DNA of 64,000 bases from Balamuthia mandrillaris (lineage: Eukaryota; Discosea; Longamoebia; Balamuthiidae), in NCBI GenBank assembly GCA_031835245.1, contig JAVKOQ010000186.1:41140-105139 (forward strand). The letters run 5' to 3'. Positions 29,786 through 42,259 of the stretch are shown here, in pieces (the stretch's first letter is position 1; every line of letters starts with the position of its first letter). The translations under genes and the position numbers were made by a program. The notes under the pieces were generated by a model that saw only the letters and a list, made by a program, of their open reading frames with translations, was not told where the DNA came from and ran no database searches.

Positions 29786-30869
29786 GAACCTGGTTGGTAT
29801 TGTGGTCGATGAAGAATGGACAAAGCCTCGTCATCCTCCCGAAGCACAGAGATAACGTTTTCAAACGAAGCTACAGCTCGTTCTAAGTACAACTTTGATG
29901 ACCGATGATGCCGATGGTAATGGCTCTGATCCTTGTTGTCTAATGCCGCCATCAGAGACTGGGCATGACGTCCTCTATGCAACCAAAGATCTCCCATGAC
30001 CTTGTGGGCCTCACTGCTAAGTAACTTCACTTTGGTGTTTTCACATTCTTATAAAGATAAAACATTATGTTAAGATTAAACAGACAAAAAAAGAGAAAGA
30101 AGGAAGAAACGACAACAAGAAAAAAAAAAGAAACGACAAGAAAGAAGTGCGGCAACAAACCAGAGAGACTGTCTTTAGAGGCAAGAGCAGAAGCATAGTC
30201 GATCACTTGCGATAAATACTGTTCGGCTTCAAGAAAATAATGACCCAACGTCTCGCTGCCACCGTTGCTGTCATTCTTCCTCCTCTCTATTCGTCTCAAC
30301 AAATGCTGGGCTAAGAGCAGATTAGACAGAGCGCGTCTCTCTTCTGCCGCTACGTTACTGCTCCTGTGGTCAGCCGCATTGCTGCCATAGCTATCGTTGT
30401 TGTTGTTGCTGCTGCTGTCTTCCTGCCGAGCAAAAGCTAAGAAACCACGAAGACAGTTGCTCTCCAAGTCCAACAGATTCGCTCTGGAGTATTCCGCAGC
30501 TATCGTGTATGATTTGATTAGATCTCACCAAAAGGGTAGTGACAAATCCTGGATCTGAAAAAAAAAAATAAAACCTTGTTGAAGCAACGGATGTTGCAGG
30601 TCCGGAAAGGCGTCCAACCAAACTTTGTGTGGCCTTCGTTTGGGGTCATCCTCAACGACGCGGGAAGAGGAGGAGGAGGAGGTCTTGTAGCCGCCACGGC
30701 CACCCGAGGTCCTCAGGAGCGAAAAGCGCTCACGCTCGCGCAACAGCAGGGCTATGTTACGAGTGGCATCGGAAGCGAGCAAAGTGCGCGCAGCTGGGCT
30801 TGTGGCGGTCGGGCGCGTTGCCAAAGAGCAGCGTCGGAAGCAAAGAAGAAGAGGGCCATTGCGCAGCAT
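29191..30869 (-). CDS. TPR-like helical protein, possibly mitochondrial
   Basis: ATG 30869-30867. The N-terminus is rich in Arg, Ser, Thr and Ala (MLRNGPLLLCFRRCSLATRP), a good mitochondrial presequence candidate. The rest is helical with TPR-like spacing: RRALSNLLLAQHLLRRIERR, YFLEAEQYLSQVIDYASAL, KVMGDLWLHRGRHAQSLMAAL, SSKLYLERAVASFENVISVL, LFHNVAIALLSLARL and LVALHKEEGNFHEAARWCRQALKEL. The C-terminus is an acidic coiled segment (DEAVERLYRELEELERQI). Exons: about 30869-30572, a short one near 30550, about 30465-30167, about 30037-29787 and 29705-29191. The joins around 30475-30550 are uncertain: the cleanest solution uses a 61-bp intron after TTLL. No family name can be given. Confidence 0.62.
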
Positions 30870-31513
30870 CGTTTCTTTTCTTTCTTTTCTTTCTTTTCTT
30901 TCTTTTCTTCACATCGGTTGAGCTCAAATACAGCAGTATTCGAGGTCACATTTTCAATTTGTACAGCAAAAAAGCTCAAAAACTGCAGCTTTTGTGTAAC
31001 CCAACCGCCACGAGCTGACCTCACCCCCATGCTTTGACAAATAATCCTAAGCTTTTATCCACCCACTGCGCCTCGGTTTCGACCCCATTGTGTCCTGTTA
31101 TCCTCCGCTCGCTTTCGCTACACTGGCTCGGACGTCCCACAAACGAGTCTCGTCTTCTCCCCCAGGTTCACCTGCCAATAATTATCGCCGGCAGATTGGG
31201 ATTGCTTTATTAGGGTGCAAAAAAAATAAATTGGTTGGTGCCCCCAAAAAAATAAAAAAATAAAACAGTAAAAAGAAAGACCGGTGGTCGTCTCCATCCA
31301 TCCTTTTTTTTTTTTTGCTTCTGCATCAATCACTCCTTTCTTCGTGTGTGCGTGTCGTTGTTTTTGTTTCCAGGTGGGTAGGTTCTTCTTCATCTTGTTT
31401 TTTTTTTTTTTTTGATGTTGTCAACGTTGTCTCTCCTGTTGCCAATCTGATTCTGATTCGGATCGATTGATTAGATTGCAAGAAGAAAGATAAGCTAGAG
31501 GTGACACAAAAAA
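30870..31513. other. Divergent intergenic region before the LRR-kinase-ARM gene
   Basis: Starts with a TTTCTTTTC array (about 30871-30910). About 31010-31200 is a more GC-rich stretch without an open frame and with no tRNA cloverleaf. T/A runs follow near 31238-31260, 31304-31316 and 31398-31413. I tested it by eye for U1, U4 and U6 starts and saw none. Confidence 0.45.
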
Positions 31514-31774
31514 ATGAGGGCCAACCTAAAGTTGCCGGGCGAGCCAGGTAGCATAGGCAAGAAAAAATCCAAGGCCTCGGGAAAGAGCTCCACCAAGCTG
31601 GTCGGCACAAAGTACACTTCTTTGGAGATGAAGGAGATCAAGCTCTTGTTGGGCAGCAAGCCGAGCTACCCCATCTACCTCGACTTTAGCTCCTCTCAGT
31701 TTCAGCTGGAGAACAATGACTTTTTGTTGTCTTGCCCAAACGTCATCAAAGAGTATTTATATCCTTCTCTGCTC

Positions 31775-31830
<56 letters not shown>

Positions 31831-34800
31831 CTGCCTCTCTGCTTGGCTCCGCTTTTCTCGTTCTCTTTGCACAGTCTTCTCTCTGTCTCTGTGTCTCTGT
31901 CTCTGTCTCTGTCTCTGTCTCTGTCTCTGTCTCTGTCTCTGTCTCTGTCTCTGTCTCTGTCTCTGTCTCTGTCTCTCTCTGTCTCTCTCTCTCTCTCCTT
32001 AGTTTTCAAGCCTCTGTCTCTCCTAATGTGTTTCTCTGTTATGATATGTCTGGTCTCATTTCTCTTATCTTTTTTTCTTATTTCTCCGTTTTATACAGAA
32101 TAAACCTCTCCAACAACTCTTTGACCGACTGTGCGAACGCGTTTGAGCATTTAGACAAACTCAAGTGCCTTGTCATCGACAACAATGCTCTCAGCGATAT
32201 GCAATTCAAAGGCCTCACTTCCTTGCTCACCCTATCTCTGGCAAACAACAGACTTAACTATTTGAACTCTATGACGGACCTCCAAAAAGTCATAAACTTA
32301 AACCTTTCTGGAAACAAACTTACAGGCAAGACACTCTCTTGCGTCGTTTCGCTTTTCTGCTGCTCTCATTCCCTTTTTCTTTCTCTTCCTCTGCTTCACT
32401 TCCCCTCTGTCGCTCTTTCTATTTTCATTTTATCTTCTTAGCTCCATTTTCGCCTTTCCCTTCTCTTCCTCTTGATCTGACTTTCTCTTCTCATTCTATT
32501 TTTCCTCGCAGCTGGTTTTGACCAACTTTCCAAGCTTAAATCTTTGAAAGTGTTAGACCTCGGCAACAACAACATCGACTTTAACATCTCTCATTTCTAC
32601 AATCGAATCCTGGTATGTCTCAAGAAGTTGCCAAAGCTTGCCTACTTGAGTTTTCAAGGCAATCCGTGTGAGTTCAACATCCCTGAGTTTCGCTTGTTTG
32701 TAATCTATGAGCTGCCTCAGATCACTTACCTGGATTGGACTCCAGTCACGAAAGAGGTGCTTTTCTTCGCACACTCTCTCCTCTGCTCTTGCTCGCGTTT
32801 TTCTTCAGTAACACTTCCTCTTGTAGGAAAAAAGCAGAGCTGCAAAATTGGCTGCCGCCGATACGTGGAAGGACAAAGTATTTACAATTCTTCTTTTATT
32901 TCTTTCTCGATTTTCCTTCTTCGTTTTTTCTTCTTTCCTTTTCTTATTTCTTTATATTGTTTTTCCAATGAAGGATTTGCTGGATAGAGATAGAAGCAAC
33001 AGAAGACAAAGCGTTAATTCCAAAGGTTCTGCGGTCCTTGAACGCACCTCAAGCAGTAGAACTGGTTCCGCCATTCACGCCAAGCGGTCAAAAGCCCCTG
33101 AACAAGAGCAAGAACAAGAACAAGAAGATAAAGCTCGTCTTTTGGAACAGCTGTTATTTGGGTTGGATGGAGAGACGGACCCTCTGGATGCCACCATTCC
33201 AGAGGGCGATGACCTTAACCTCTCTTTAGACATGAAAGACGACGACGGCGCTGATCCCCTTGATGACATTTTGAATTATCTCTCTCCCCGTACCGCTGGC
33301 GATGGCAGTCTCATCATGTACAACCGCCTTCTCTCAGCACTGTGTTTTGTTTTTTTAATTGACCAACTTTGTCTTTTGCTGTCTTCCCTCCTTAATATTG
33401 GCGTGTTTTTAACCTCTTGTAAACAGTGAGGATGGGACCCAGTCGGTGCGATCCAGAATGAACACTGTTCTCTCCGACTTTGAACTCGCTTCCAGCGATG
33501 CCTCAAATAGCGTCTCGGTACCTCCCCCTCAAGAGGATGCTTTCTATACCCTTGTGGATGGTGTGCTGGATACCGGACGTCAGGTTTCTTATTCTTGCTT
33601 GCGTTCTTGCCTTCGTGTTCTCTCTCTGCTCACTCCATTCTGTGCTGTCTAGGAAAAAGCGGAAGAAGCCACACCTCAAACACCAGAAGGAAACAGTGCT
33701 GCCAACTATTTAGAGATTTTGTACGATATGATCAACGAAAATGCTGAAGAAGCCAATAAGCAAGAAGAAAGTCCCTCCAAGTTAGCAGCTACGCCAAAGC
33801 AATTGCCGCCACGAGCTCGACCTCCTTCCAGGTTTGTTGATAGCACCGGAGGAGGAACAGGTTCCAGACGAGGCAGCTCTATGGCTGGATTTGACGATGA
33901 TAACCTCTTTGAACTGCTCGATGAGATTATGCAAGAAAAACCAGCTGACAGTACGTTTTCTTATTCTCTCACCTTAGTTCTCTTTTCTCGCTTCCCTCTT
34001 CTTCGTTGCATCGGCTTTTCTTGTCTATGCTTTCTCTTGGCTGTATTTCTTATCAGTATGTTAAAAAAGCAACGAATGCGCTGGCAACAGCACCTATTGC
34101 ACCCCCAAAGAGCGACTCCGATGCAGACTTAGATGAACTGGAAAGAACGATCAACGCGCTGGAGCTAACATTGGATGCAACTGGTGCAAGAGAAGCAGAA
34201 CTGAAGCAGAAACAAGAAGAGGAGGAAAAACGGAAGCAAGCAGCGGCAGAAGAAGCTGCAAGAAAGCAACAACAAGAAAGAGAAGACCAACGGAAAAAGG
34301 AACAAGAATTAGCTGCAGCTGCAGCGGCAAGAAAGCGCGCGGAGGAACAAAGAAGGCTATCTGTGCAACAACATCAACAAAGATTATCCCTACAACCACA
34401 ACCTCAACAACAAAGAGGAGATGGAGCAACTTCAGCCAGAAGTTCTATTAGAGGACTGGAGGAGGTCATTCATGAGGAAGACTTGTACAAGCAGCTCGAC
34501 CAAGGTCTTTTGCTCTTTCGTGTTTCTCTTTATTTCACTTTGTTTTTCTCTTAATCTTGTGTTGGTTCGCTGCTATTTACTTCTTGTTATCCTTGTTCTT
34601 ATTCTTTATTCTATTCTTTTAGCAGTGACATCCGCATCAGGAGGTTCTCTGTTCCAACCTTGGATAGCGCATCACTACGAGCTCTCCTTCGGCAGGAAGC
34701 TCGGTATGGGCACTTTTGGCAACTCGTTTGAAGGCATTGTGCGAGAAAGAAGGGTCACCATCAAACGATTGAACCTTCAACGCTTTGCTCAGCCATTCCT

Positions 34801-36974
34801 TGATAAATTGACGGAAGAATGTGCTTATCTTAGGTTTGTTTATTTGTTTGCTTGCTTGCTGTAGGATCTTCCTGAAACTATTTCCTCTATCCATAACAAT
34901 TTTAGCACTCTCCGCCATCCGAACGTGTGCGACTTGATAGCTGTTTGTGTGAATGAAGAGATTTGCACCGTTTCAGAGCACGTCAACGGCACCAACCTGT
35001 ACGGCGCCTTGCGTCAACAAGCAAGCCAGGTGGACTTGGATTGGATATTGAAAGTTGCTAGAGGCATCGCCGATGGCATGGCCTACCTGCATGAAAAGAA
35101 CGTTCTGCATCTGGACTTAAAGTCTAAAAATGTTATGGTATGAAACCTATTGAGCTAACTCATTTTCCTGAACTAACGAAACAAAACATATTTTAAAAAA
35201 AACCTAAAACAGATCGATAGAAGCCAAAACGCTCGCATCAACGACTTTGGCCTTCTATGCGTGAAGACTGAAGTAAACAGAACAGGTTTCGCCACACCTC
35301 AATACTGCGCTCCTGAGCTGTTAGCCGAAGAGCCGGTCAACGGCAGAGCGGACGTCTACAGCTTTGGTCTGATTCTTTGGGAGATGTTTACGAGGGAGGA
35401 TCCCTTCAAGGGATTGGCAACTAAGCAGATCAGGGAAGCTGTTATTGCGAATCAGAGACCGGCACTTCCGCTTTGTCCGTTTGTGTTCACAAAGCTAATT
35501 CAAGCTTGTTGGAATGGTTTGTTCGTTATTTGTTTTGTTGTTATTTTATTCATGCTGTGTTGTAAAATACAGAGATGCCAGAAAAACGGCCGTCATTCAA
35601 GGTTATAGTTAAGATTTTGAGCCAACCCAAGAGTGAGCTTCTCAAATACGATCCGCCTGGCGTTTCTCCCTCTCCCCAACCTTCTACTCGTATGTCTTCC
35701 TTATCTCGTCCTTTATTTTCGCTTTCTTCCCTAATCTCCTTTTTTTATATTCTCAAAATTGATTGATTTTTGTATGTTTAGCGGCTGCATCTCCCCCGGT
35801 TACCGCTACTGCTGCCAGAGAACCTGGTGTCATGCATAGCTCTACCCCTCTTCATCACCAAGCTCAATCATCATCTCGACAAACGTATGCTAGTGAAGTG
35901 GTGGGCACGATCCGCTTGCCACCGGCCGGCAGCAATAAAGCGGACAAGCTTCAAATAGTACTTACTCGCATTGAGGAAATGTTGCGTTCTCCCAATATGC
36001 AAGCCAGGCTCAAAGCTCTTCGTGCCATTTGTGACTTTGCCAAAGAAGGTTCGTTTATCGGAAATATTTCCATTTTCTTTCTTTCTTTGACGTGTTTTAC
36101 ATTCAAACTTAATCTGTTGTTTAAATATGTAGAAGCGAATTGCGTTGCGATTTCAGACTCGCCAGTGATGGCTTTGCTTTTGCAAAACAGCGAATCGACG
36201 GAAGAGATTGTAAAGGAACAATCTCTGCGTGCTTTGGGAGTGCTTTCGGAGTCTGGTTGGGTGTTTTTTTTTTTTTCTCTTTCCTCTTTCTCTATTCTTA
36301 TATATTCTACTAACATTCATATGTATTCTACTAACACAAAAAAACATTTAGAACAATGTGCCGCTAAAATTGGAGCTGAAGCCATTCCAGTTGTTGTTCG
36401 CCAACTGAGCGGTCATCCGCAAGCTACTAACGATGCCATCACTCTGCAAGCCCTCAAAGCTCTCTCCAAGCTGGCCGTTCCGGAGTCCAATCAAAGCTTC
36501 GTGGAAGGAAACGGCGGCATTTACATCCTTGTACAAATGCTTTCACGACCAAATGAGCTCATACAGATGCAGGCGGCCACCGCGTTGTCCGGTTTAGTGA
36601 CCTCCGAAGCCAATCAAATACAATTCTACAAGTCGAATGGCATTCAGCCTTTGTTGAAGTTGTTGAACTCGCCGAACCCTGGTATACAGTTACGAGTTTT
36701 GGCGACACTGGCAAGTTTGACTACAAATGGTAACGTTTGCTTTTATTCTTTGTATTTTTATTTCTGCCTTTGCTTTCCTCTCCAATTTTTTTCCAGTAAC
36801 GTTTACACCTCAAAAACAGCCAAAATGGAAGCTATAGTGTGCAAAGTGGGCGTTCTTGATCGTTTTGTGCATCTATTGGCTTCCAAGAGTCCGCTTCTGC
36901 AAAAGCAAGCCGTTCAGTCAGTTAATCAATTCGCAGAAAAACGTTCGCAATTTTTTATCTTTCATCTCTCTTCT

Positions 36975-37015
<41 letters not shown>

Positions 37016-38471
37016 TATATTTTTTTTAAGTACGATTGACTTTTTATGCTGTAGCACAAGCAAGAAGACATATGTTCAGGAACGGAGTGATGGACGCTCT
37101 TCTGAGAGTCTTTTCCCAGGATACTATTGACCATGAGCTCCTTTATCTAACCAGCAAGGCTCTAGCTAACTTTATGATTGATGGTTTCTCTCTATTTCTC
37201 TTTCTGATTTCTCTCCCTGTCTATCGCTTCCCTATTTTCTTATTCCAATTACTTTGTCATTTACCCTGTTTCTTGCATTATCTTCTATTTTAAAAAACAC
37301 AGAACAACACTGTGAAAGTTTACAAGCAAAGGGAGGAATGGCACCAATGTTGCGCGCCCTGGGAACTCCATTCGACAACGTGCGCGAGCAGGTTACCAAG
37401 TTAGTCTCTCACCTCCTCCAAAACGAGGCCAATCGACAGGAACTTGTCATGAAGGGCGGAATTCCTCCTTTGGCCGAGATGTTGACCGCAGAAGGAAGCA
37501 ATGAAGCTATTCAACTTCACGCTTTGAACGCTTTGCTTCGCATCGCACAGGACAAAGGTCAGAGCTTAGAAGTATTAGGCGCTTCAAGCTTGATTCCTGC
37601 TCTCTCCGATCATTTCTTGGAAAACACAAACGCTCCGATGGACGCTTCTTCTTCGTCATCGGACGAGATACAAAGAACGGCGGTCAAACTGATGGCTTTG
37701 TTGAGCACTTGTGCGATGAATAAGGAGCGCATAGCGTTGGCGGATGCCATTTGTCATTTGGTGCCCTTGACGGAGTCAGAGAATGAGGAGATCAGAAAGG
37801 CTGCTCTCTTGGCACTCGCTAATATTTCAGACAATGGTATTTAAACCCCTTCCTTACTCTTGCTGTTTTCAATTTTTTAAATGTTTCACTTACATATAAC
37901 ATACAAAATAGCACAATGCCGAGAAGGAATAACAGATGAAGAAGGATTGTACCCATTACTCAAAGCATTGAGCGACAGCGATGCTGAGCTTCAAGAACGT
38001 GCCATTTGGGCAATCTCAAACTTTGCTGGCGACTGTACATTCCTTCTCTCGCCTCTCTCTCTCTCTCTTGCTCTGCTATTACTCTTTTTACTTTACTTTC
38101 TTCTGGGAAGTGGGTAATTGTTAACTGTGTTTTTTGATGTTGATATAAAGCGGACACACATAAAGAGATCCGGCAAATAGGATTACGACAAATAGTGGAA
38201 CTGCTCTCTTCCTCTCACGCCATGTGCCAATCTCTTGCCTTGAAGGCCGTCATTCTGCTCGTTCAAAAAGCTGGTACAGTGTATTTTTTCAAAAAAAAAA
38301 AAGTGCATTGCCATCTTTACTCACATTATATAATCTATAACAGTTAACAGTGACAACAAAGAAGCAATCAAGCAACTTGGTGGAATTGGGAAATTGCAGA
38401 GCCTTCACAACTCCCCCAACCGAACTGTTTCTGTGGCATCGCGAAAGGCCGTGGAACTGCTTTCCATGTGA
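31514..38471 (+). CDS. LRR - coiled region - TKL-type kinase - armadillo repeat protein
   Basis: One transcription unit of roughly 25 exons. N-terminal basic head (31514-31752). LRR exons 32099-32756 carry NLSNNSLTDC, LKCLVIDNNALSD, LLTLSLANNRLNYL, VINLNLSGNKLT|AGFDQL, LKVLDLGNNNIDFNI and LAYLSFQGNPC, capped by ITYLDWTPVT. An acidic/Ser linker and a Glu/Lys/Gln/Ala coiled segment follow (34180-34400). The kinase at 34660-35640 has GRKLGMGTFGNSFEG, VTIK (ATP-binding Lys), LHLDLKSKN (catalytic Asp and Asn), NDFGL and TPQYCAPELL...GRADVYSFGLILWEM. Armadillo repeats fill 35930-38468, for example IPVVVRQL...TLQALKALSKLAV and IYILVQML...IQMQAATALSGLV. The kinase-to-ARM join (PST|PAASPP) is in phase, as are others checked, so it is one protein. 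Intron 32326-32511 uses a GC donor. Probably a cytosolic signalling kinase. Confidence 0.85.
31780..32000. repeat. CT and TGTCTC repeats in intron 1
   Basis: (CT)n at about 31783-31827, then a (TGTCTC)n array at about 31880-31995, all within the first intron of the LRR-kinase-ARM gene. Confidence 0.93.
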
Positions 38472-39085
38472 AGGAAATAATATTCGTGTTTTTTTTTTTT
38501 GCTCCAATCTTTATTAGTAACCAAGTTGAGCTCCTGCTTTTCTCCTCTCTCTCTCTCTCCTCTCTTCTCTCTCTCGTCCTCTCCTCTCTCTTCTCTTTCC
38601 TCTCTCTCTCCTCTCTCTCTTCTCTCTTTCCGCTTATCTGTATACCTTCATCACAGGCCAAAGAGTGTCCAACCCGGTTGCTCCATCTGTTACAGAAGCG
38701 GAACGGGAAAAATTACCAAAACAAGGGCCGCGTCGACGTAAAAGTTTTAGCTGGGGTTTTTCAACGCGATACGGGAAGGGTACCATGCAGCGACCATGTT
38801 GCAGGTGATTGTAGATGACTTCCTCTGCTACAAGACAGTTTTTCCCAGCAATCAGTGTTCCTTAAACCACGTGCGCTCCGGGATCGCAACGCATTGTGTT
38901 AGTCGGAGGAGACTCGCCCAAACGAACATTCTGTCTTTGCACCCAAAAAATCGCCAATTGTGCGTCAAATGACGCAATCTTTTTGGCAGACCCAAATAAA
39001 GGCAAAAAATCACGATATATCGATAAATTCTTCAATTTTTAAGGAACTTCCTCAAAAAAAGTAAAGAAAAGAAAAAAAGAAAGAG
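38472..39085. other. Intergenic, no supported gene
   Basis: CT-rich block at 38545-38630 resembling the window's introns, followed by an open stretch to 38818 (SSQAKECPTRLLHLL...) that has no start or partner exon. Then AT-rich sequence just before the GPD2 start. It could include an unannotated terminal exon, but I cannot support one. Confidence 0.4.
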
Positions 39086-40058
39086 ATGTGGCGCAAGCGA
39101 GTGCTCTACGGCGGAGGCGCCCTGCTGCTCGGCAGCGGCGCCCTCTACGCCTACAACGTCAGCACCCACAGCGTGCTCAACACCCGCACCACCTTCCAGC
39201 GGTGGACCCACGAGGAGCAGCTCAAGGGCAAGCCCGGCGACTCGGACGCCCGCCTGCGCGTGCCCACCCGCGCGGAGCAGCTGGAGCGCCTCAAGGCCGG
39301 CAGGGAGTTTGACATGCTGGTGGTAGGCGGCGGAGCTACGGGAGTGGGAGTGGCGCTGGATGCCACCACGCGGGGGCTCAAGGTGGCTCTTGTGGAGAAG
39401 GATGATTTTGGATCGGGTATGGAGTTTTCTTTTATTCTCTCTCTCTCTCTCTCTCTCTCTTCTCCTCTCTCCCCTCTCTTCCCTCTCTTCTCTCCACTCC
39501 TCTCTCTCCACTCCTCTCTCTCTTCCCTCTCTTGGCTCACTTAAATATGAATTTTCTTTGCTATGAAAGGAACGAGCAGTCGGAGCACGAAACTGGTGCA
39601 TGGCGGAGTGAGATACCTGGAAAAGGCCTTTAAGGAGTTGGACTATGATCAGTATGCCCTCGTTAGGGAGGCTCTCCACGAGCGAGCCAACCTCCTTAAG
39701 ATCTCTCCTCATCTTTCCTACGAGTTGCCCATCATGCTTCCCATCTACAAGTGATGCCTCTTCTTTCTTCTATCTTCTACCTGTCTCCTTCTTCCTTCTT
39801 TCTATCTACCTTCATTCTTCTTCTTGATTCTGTTCTTGTTCTTCCTCTTTTCTAACCAAGAGAGAATAGATGGTGGCAGGTTCCATACTATTGGGCAGGA
39901 GCAAAGGCATACGACTTGTTGGCCGGTAAGCAAGGTCTTGAGTCCAGCTACTTCCTCAGCAAGACAAAGGCATTGGAAAAGTTCCCTATGCTCAAGTCTG
40001 ATGCGTTGGTGGGTGCTGTCGTCTACTATGATGGTAATCTTTCCGTCTTGTCTCTGTG

Positions 40059-40091
<33 letters not shown>

Positions 40092-42167
40092 GTTACGCTC
40101 TCCGCCTGAACGTTTTGTTTTAATCAAAAGGTGCACATAACGATGCAAGAATGAATGTGAGTCTTGCTTTAACGGCGGCAGCACATGGAGCGGCCATTGC
40201 TAACCACATCGAAGTGGTTAAACTGATCAAGAAGACGGATGCAAAGACGGGAGAACTGAGAGTGGCAGGCGCCACTGTCAGAGACACGCAAACAGGCGAG
40301 ACTTGGAACGTTCACGCCAAAGGTGTTGTCAACGCCACTGGCCCTTTTGCAGGTTTTTTTAATTCTTCTTATAGTCTTCTTGGTAATAACTCCTTGCATG
40401 TTGCATTAGTCTGACAATGCTTGTTTACTTACAGACAAACTACGAAAGATGGACAACAAAGACTGTGAGGACATGGTGGTACCAAGTGCTGGTGTGCACG
40501 TGATCCTCCCAGACTACTACAGCCCCCAAGACATGGGTCTGCTTGATCCTTCCACAAGTGATGGCCGCGTCATCTTCTTCCTGCCATGGCAGGGCAGCAC
40601 CATCGCCGGTACCACCGACACAAAGACCGACGTCAGCTTTCTCCCAAAACCCACAGAGAGCGAGATTACTTTTATCCTCAAAGAGGTAAAACACTATCTC
40701 AGCCCTGATGTTCAGGTGCGAAGAGGAGACGTTTTGGCAGCGTGGAGCGGCATTCGTCCTTTGGTCAGGAATCCAAAGAAGAAAGGGACGGAAGGGTTGG
40801 CCAGGAGCCATGTCGTTACTGTAAGCGACGATGGATTGGTCACCATTTCGGGAGGCAAGTGGACAACTTATCGACGGATGGCCGCAGATACCGTTGATAA
40901 GGCTATCAAAGTCTTTGGTTTGCAGTCTTCCCTCCTTCTTATGTCTTCTCTTTAGCGTTCTGTTTAACGTTCTCAACAAAAGGTCTTAAGCCAAAGAACG
41001 AATGCAGAACAGAGTATGTGATGTTGGTCGGTGGTCATGAATTCACTCCAACCATGTTCATCAAGCTCATCCAAAAGTATGGAGTGGATAAAGAAGTTGC
41101 CAAACATCTCTGCGAGAGCTATGGAGACAAAGCTGGTGAGGTTTTGCAGCACGCAACGCCCACTGGAAGAACATGGCCCGTGATGGGATTGCGTCTTCAT
41201 CCCAGCTATCCTTACATATTTGCAGAGATAGACTATGCTGTTCAAAAGGAATATGCTTGCACTGCTGTGGTATGGTTCTTTCTCTCAGCGATTGTTTTTT
41301 CTTTTATGTTCACAGTTTCATACTCTTCCACTCGTTTGTTTAAAATAGGATGTGTTAGCACGCAGAATGCGCCTTGCTTTCCTGAATGCAAACGTCGCAA
41401 TGGACATGCTTCCTGTTGTTATTGATCGCATGGCCAAACACTTGAATTGGTCTGAAGCAAGAAAGAAAAAGGTACTTTTCCTTTCCTTTTCTCTTTTTGT
41501 TCTCTGTTCTCTCTCCCTCTCCCTCTCCTTTATGTTTATTCTCATATGATTAATTTTTTCTTTCAAAAGGAATACGAAGAAGGCAAAACGTTTTTGAAAA
41601 CAATGGGTCTGACCTACAACCGACTCGAGTTCAACACAATGGATTTGATTGCATACAGGGATGCTTTTGCCGCTCAGGATCCCGAAGGGGAGGGTTACAT
41701 CTCTCTTCTTGGTCTTAAGAACATGTTGAAGGATCTCGGTATTTCTTTTTCTTCTTCTTTCTCTATCTTTTTCATTTTTTTGTTTCACTTCCTTCTTTCG
41801 CACAAGAAAAAAAATTATTAAGAAATAGGACAAACAACAATTAACTCTTTGCTTCCTTTGAACTAGGAAAACCACTTCCTGACGAGAAGCTCAAACAATT
41901 CATCAACGAGAAGCTCACTGACTTCATCGCGGTCAACGGTCGCATCACATTCGATGATGTTTTGGAGGTTCCTCTCTCTTTCTCTCATCTCGATTGTTTT
42001 TTCTGTTCCTTGTCTTTATTTACTCATAACACTTTCATGATGAAAAACAAAAGCTAATGTCATGGGTACGAAAGGATGAGAAAGCTGCCACAAAACCTGC
42101 CAAAGAACCAGTTGCCTCCAGCGACGTCGCCAAGATCCATCCAACAAGGAGTGGTGGCGGTGTTTAA
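39086..42167 (+). CDS. GPD2: FAD-dependent glycerol-3-phosphate dehydrogenase, mitochondrial
   Basis: Oxidises glycerol 3-phosphate to dihydroxyacetone phosphate and passes electrons to ubiquinone on the outer face of the inner mitochondrial membrane. The N-terminus has a targeting and hydrophobic segment (MWRKRVLYGGGALLLGSGALY). The FAD Rossmann motif is DMLVVGGGATGVGVALDA. Downstream hallmarks are STKLVHGGVRYLE, WQVPYYWAGAKAYDLLAG, GVVNATGPF, PSAGVHVILPDYY, GTTDTKTDV, WSGIRPLV, TISGGKWTTYR and MRLAFLN. The C-terminal extension has the EF-hand-like pair found in eukaryotic GPD2 (AYRDAFAAQDPEGEGYISLLGL...NGRITFDDVL); the first loop lacks some ligands, so calcium regulation may be weak. About ten exons join in phase. 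Length and order match the family. It converges on the BTB-MATH gene with 92 bp between stops. Confidence 0.95.
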
Positions 42168-42259
42168 AACAATACCAAACTTGCTTTTTTTTATTTACAA
42201 GAGGAGAAAAGTAAAAAAAAAGCTTTCTCTTTTTCTTTTCTTTTTCTATTTCTTTTTCT

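Noticed and set aside
31010-31200. A GC-richer block that might be a spliceosomal or other structured RNA
   Set aside because: I could not match U1, U2, U4, U5 or U6 conserved starts on either strand and saw no convincing long stem.
36960-37130. A frame shift or stop in the armadillo region (KKTYVQERSDGRSS...)
   Set aside because: It disappears when a CT-rich intron is removed and the exon beginning near 37060 is read as EDMFRNGVMDALLRVF.
38500-38820. A possible extra exon or small gene after the LRR-kinase-ARM stop
   Set aside because: The frame has no start codon and no splice partner that keeps a protein-like reading; most of it is CT-rich.
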